A DNA stretch of 64,000 nucleotides from assembly GCA_018240525.1 (NCBI GenBank), contig JAFEFN010000009.1, forward strand, positions 1 through 64,000, written 5' to 3'. A program made the position numbers and the translations under genes. Shown here piece by piece: positions 61,038-64,000 of the stretch. Source of the stretch: Pseudomonadota bacterium. GTDB taxonomy: Bacteria > Pseudomonadota > Gammaproteobacteria > Steroidobacterales > Steroidobacteraceae. The notes under the pieces are model-generated. The model did not search any database. It was not told the origin of the DNA and saw nothing but the letters and a program-made list of their open reading frames with translations. Positions within the stretch are counted from its first letter, which is position 1; every line of letters begins with the position of its first letter.

Positions 61038-62248
61038 GCGAGGAAAGTGGCGACCGTGATGCCGATGAAGTTGCCGGCGATGTGGCAGAAGATGCCCGTC
61101 ATGACGGCAGGGCTGATCATCGCGTGCCAGCCCTTGCCTGCCACCACCGCCACGGTGGCCGCCGGACCGACGATGGCGGCTCCCAGGCCGGTGATTGCCT
61201 CCGCCATGTCCAGCTTGAGCAGGCGCGCCAAAAACAGGGTGACCACGATGCCGATGCCGAGCAGCAGCAGCACGTAGAAAAAGGTGCTCACCGCCCCGTT
61301 GAGGAAGGCGGTGATATTCGTGCCCATGCCGATCATGGCGAAGAACAGGTACATGAAGATCATGCCCAGCTCGAACTCCCCGCGCAGCGAGCGCAGCTGC
61401 CTGGGGAAGAGGTTGGCGACGATGATGGTGACCGTGGTCACGTAGAGGATGTGGTACTGGCCCTGGTCGTGGCCGGTGTACTTCAGCACCAGGGCCTCGA
61501 CGCCGCGGGCGATGGCGCAGACCCCGAAGGACAGCGCCAGGGCGCCGGTGATGTGGGTGAGGCGAAACGGCGGCACCTCGCTGGCCGCCGCCAGCTGTGC
61601 ATCCCCTGCCGCGGTGCGCTCCTCGGCCGGGGCCCGGAAGTGGCTCTTCACCAGGCGCAGGTTCGGCAGGGCGACGAGGGCCATGAGACCGAGCACGCTC
61701 GGAATCATGGAGGCGCCCATGGACATGGACAGCTCCCCGGCGCTCATCTGCACGGCATTGGCCACCGCCAGCATGCTGATGGTGCCGCCGATGAAGGCGC
61801 CCGCCATCACGCCGGTGAGCTTCCCGCCCACGTGCCAGGGATGCATGAGCAGGTACCCGAGCAGCGCCCCGCTGACGATGCCGACGCAGGCGGCTGCAAA
61901 GCCGACCATCACCCGGCCGCTTTCCAGGAAGATTTTCTTCAGGTCCGCCTTGATCATGAGCAGCGGGATCGCCGCGGCCACCACGTACTGGCCGACGAAG
62001 TCCCCGACCGCCGAGGAGAAGGGCGTGAGGTGCAGGTTGGACAGGGCCATGCCGGCCAGCAGGATAGCCGCGACCCCCGGCAGCACCTTGCCGAAGCGCG
62101 AGGCATCCATGAGGAAGCCGAACCAGGTGAGGGCCGCGAATACCGCGGTCAGGGTGAGGATGTCGTGCGCATCGATAGACGGCAAGGGCAGCGCTCCCGC
62201 GGGTTCTCTGGCGGCACTGGATCCTAGCGCAACGGCGGTGCGTTGCAT
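61034..62248 (-). CDS. DUF819-family integral membrane protein
   Basis: I give the ATG at 62248 as start (404 residues); a TTG at 62275 is possible and neither has a strong ribosome site. There are about eleven hydrophobic segments. GGTISMLAVANAVQMS and GLGAAIVGPAATVAVVAGKGWH are the two re-entrant-like conserved segments of DUF819 (YjcL-like) proteins, probably ion-coupled transporters. It converges with the Gfo/Idh gene (4-bp overlap of stops). Next to a divergent TonB receptor gene and under copy 4 of the element, it is the best inner-membrane uptake candidate for the island. Confidence 0.88.
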   Translation of the reverse strand: MQRTAVALGSSAAREPAGALPLPSIDAHDILTLTAVFAALTWFGFLMDASRFGKVLPGVAAILLAGMALSNLHLTPFSSAVGDFVGQYVVAAAIPLLMIKADLKKIFLESGRVMVGFAAACVGIVSGALLGYLLMHPWHVGGKLTGVMAGAFIGGTISMLAVANAVQMSAGELSMSMGASMIPSVLGLMALVALPNLRLVKSHFRAPAEERTAAGDAQLAAASEVPPFRLTHITGALALSFGVCAIARGVEALVLKYTGHDQGQYHILYVTTVTIIVANLFPRQLRSLRGEFELGMIFMYLFFAMIGMGTNITAFLNGAVSTFFYVLLLLGIGIVVTLFLARLLKLDMAEAITGLGAAIVGPAATVAVVAGKGWHAMISPAVMTGIFCHIAGNFIGITVATFLA

Positions 62249-62303
62249 CAAGACCGAGTGCCACGGGATGCTCAAAATCGCACGGATACGGCCTCGGCAC
62301 GCA

Positions 62304-62333
62304 ATTACTTTTGTTGATGTGGCGAATTAGAAA
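62304..62333 (-). promoter_or_regulatory. Shared regulatory element, copy 4 (DUF819 transporter / TonB receptor)
   Basis: Read on the minus strand, TTTCTAAT (62333-62326) is followed by AAAAGTAAT (62312-62304); CTAAT and GTAAT start 22 bp apart, the same geometry as the other three copies. It lies between the divergent starts of the DUF819 gene and the TonB receptor gene. Confidence 0.55.
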
Positions 62334-62513
62334 CTATCAATTCCGGGCGGTGGAAAGTTCCTTAGTCTCAGGCCGAGCGAGGACTCCGCGGGGGGTCAGG
62401 CATTGCATGCCGTGGGCACAGACCCGCGGGTGCTCCGGGTTAGGGCAGAGGTCGGTCTCATATTTCCGGCTGAAGCTGCGGCACACGCGGCCAGCCTCAG
62501 GGGTAACCAGCAG

Positions 62514-64000
62514 ATGAAACAGCTTTGCATCGCGGCCGCAACGATCGCCACCATCACGCCTGTACTGGCCCAGGCCGAGTCTTCCACATCCGACGGCCTG
62601 CAGGAGATTGTGGTCACCGCCGAGCGTCGTCCCGAGTCCATCCAGGACGTGCCGATCAGCATCTCCGCCTTCGATGCCAAGACGCTGCAGCAGGCCGACA
62701 TCAACAGCGCCAAGGACTACCTGCAGCTGACGCCGAACGTCAGTTACGCCCAGGACGGCCAGGTCGGCAACAACTCGATACGCATCAGCATCCGTGGCGT
62801 CAGCAACGTCTCGCTCAGCGAGCGCGCGGTGCCGAACTCCATCGGCTACTACGTCGATGAGTTCAACGTCGGCACCATCGCCGCCGGCACCATCAACCCG
62901 AACATGGTCGACGTACAGCGCGTCGAGGTGCTGCGCGGCCCCCAGGGTACCTACTTCGGCCGCAACGCCACCGGGGGTGCGCTCAACATCAGCACCAACC
63001 TGCCGGACAACAAGTGGTTCGCGGAGGTCTCCGGCTACGGCGGCAACTACGACTCCAGCGGCGGCTACCTCATCGCCAATGCGCCGCTGAGCGACACGTT
63101 CTTCCTGCGCGGCGTGGTCTCGTACGATGCCAGCAAGGGCATCGTTAAGAACGTCAACCCGAATGGCACCCCGAACAGCGGCTACGACACCACCAACACG
63201 CGCCTGGCGGCCCGCTGGCTGATTTCGGAGAAGTTCACGGCCGACTATTCTTTCACCTACATGCACGACCGCGAGGGGATCGATCCCGACGTCAATACCG
63301 GCGTGCTGGACTTGGATACCATCAGCATCGAGGGGCCGGACTTCCGGCCTATCGACGATGGCCTGGGCTTCTACCCGCAGAACAAGAAGTACGTGAACCA
63401 CAGCCGCTACGAGTGGAATCGCAATCAGCTGCAGGGGCACAACCTGCGCCTGGCCTATGATTTCGGCGATGTGGTTCTGAAGTCCATCACTGGCATCCTC
63501 ACCACCCACAACAGCCGCAGCTTCGATGAGGACGCCACCAGCCCCGACACGATCTACCGCCGCAACGAGTGGAACGCCCAGTCCTACGGCGAGGAACTGC
63601 GGCTGCAGAACAAGACCGGCACTGCGCTCGACTGGGTGGTCGGCGCGGTTTACGCGCACGACAAGGTGCAGCAGTACAACCTGGTGGCCCTCGGCACCGA
63701 GTTCACCTATACCTACCCGGACACCGGCGAGACGGTGTTCCTGGCACCGCCGTTCCCGAACCTGCCGGTGAACGAGAACAACGGCCAATACATCGACAAG
63801 AGTGCTGGCCTGTACGCCGAGGCCACCTGGCATGCGACCCAGCAGTGGGCGTTTACCCTAGGCGGCCGTTACTCGCACGATTCTATCGACGACCAGGTGA
63901 CGGGTCTGGTGGCCTTCGGTACGCCGCAGGCGAACCTGTACGGCGACTCAAGCTACAGCGATTTCTCCCCGCGTCTGGTAGCCACCTTCAAGATCAGCGC
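62514..64000 (+). CDS. TonB-dependent outer-membrane receptor (3' end outside window)
   Basis: The frame is open from the ATG at 62514 to the window end, about 495 codons. It has a signal peptide (MKQLCIAAATIATITPVLAQA), a TonB box (QEIVVTAERR), a plug domain with VEVLRGPQGTYFGRNATGGALNI (about 140-162) and barrel strands. There is no STN domain, so it is a plain transporter, unlike the receptor at 13214-15832. The position beside DUF819 and the shared element suggest it imports the substrate of the 37-62 kb island. Confidence 0.93.
   Translation, partial: MKQLCIAAATIATITPVLAQAESSTSDGLQEIVVTAERRPESIQDVPISISAFDAKTLQQADINSAKDYLQLTPNVSYAQDGQVGNNSIRISIRGVSNVSLSERAVPNSIGYYVDEFNVGTIAAGTINPNMVDVQRVEVLRGPQGTYFGRNATGGALNISTNLPDNKWFAEVSGYGGNYDSSGGYLIANAPLSDTFFLRGVVSYDASKGIVKNVNPNGTPNSGYDTTNTRLAARWLISEKFTADYSFTYMHDREGIDPDVNTGVLDLDTISIEGPDFRPIDDGLGFYPQNKKYVNHSRYEWNRNQLQGHNLRLAYDFGDVVLKSITGILTTHNSRSFDEDATSPDTIYRRNEWNAQSYGEELRLQNKTGTALDWVVGAVYAHDKVQQYNLVALGTEFTYTYPDTGETVFLAPPFPNLPVNENNGQYIDKSAGLYAEATWHATQQWAFTLGGRYSHDSIDDQVTGLVAFGTPQANLYGDSSYSDFSPRLVATFKIS

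Overview
The window is about 68% GC by eye. It opens with the 3' end of a 23S rRNA gene and a complete 5S gene, then runs through densely packed, mostly operon-organised protein genes with no transposase, integrase, CRISPR array or tRNA that I could find. Several TonB-dependent receptors, an ECF sigma/FecR/receptor unit, STN domains and the gene types suggest a high-GC gammaproteobacterium, perhaps Steroidobacterales or Nevskiales. That placement is inference.

Layout. (1) 1-690: end of an rRNA operon with its terminator. (2) 0.9-7.7 kb: a YciI-like protein, an exported RidA, and an ECF sigma factor with a membrane Ser/Thr kinase-TPR protein and an NHL-repeat lipoprotein. (3) 8-17.4 kb: an envelope cluster with a duplicated-domain membrane protein, an STN-M48 protease fusion, a lipoprotein, a GDSL esterase, and a FecA/FecR/FecI-like signalling unit. 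(4) 17.8-23.3 kb: mixed genes (NTF2-like, LysR, MAPEG, hypotheticals, exported amidohydrolase). (5) 23.3-35.3 kb: a divergent catabolic cluster. One arm has a cyclase-family amidohydrolase and IorA/IorB. The other has a fused FAD monooxygenase/Old-Yellow-Enzyme protein of the 2-aminobenzoyl-CoA (or salicylyl-CoA) type, an SDR, a MarR regulator, an enoyl-CoA hydratase, an acyl-CoA dehydrogenase, RidA and a second OYE. (6) 35.3-37.7 kb: a tetrahaem membrane cytochrome, a PaiB-like protein and KDPG aldolase. (7) 37.9-46.3 kb: one long operon with a desaturase-like hydroxylase, Rieske oxygenase alpha and beta, CoA ligase, thiolase, DUF35-SDR fusion, SDR and a second cyclase. (8) 46.4-64 kb: two SDR + Gfo/Idh pairs, a TPP enzyme/aminotransferase/aldehyde dehydrogenase operon, LysR, D-mannonate dehydratase, KDG kinase, a nitrilase-superfamily amidase, a phytoene-desaturase-like oxidoreductase, a DUF819 membrane protein and a TonB receptor cut by the window edge.

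How the genes may work together. Region 5 reads as a route from an indolic or arylglyoxylate compound through an aryl-CoA to non-aromatic CoA thioesters by hydroxylation/reduction and beta-oxidation-like steps. Regions 7-8 combine aromatic-acid enzymes with a mannonate -> KDG -> KDPG -> pyruvate + glyceraldehyde-3-phosphate route (ManD, KdgK, Eda). Four divergent promoter regions between 37.7 and 62.3 kb share a direct-repeat element (CTAAT, then 17 bases, then STMAT), which suggests one regulon spanning the sugar-acid, aromatic and uptake genes. The regulator and the natural substrate are unknown.
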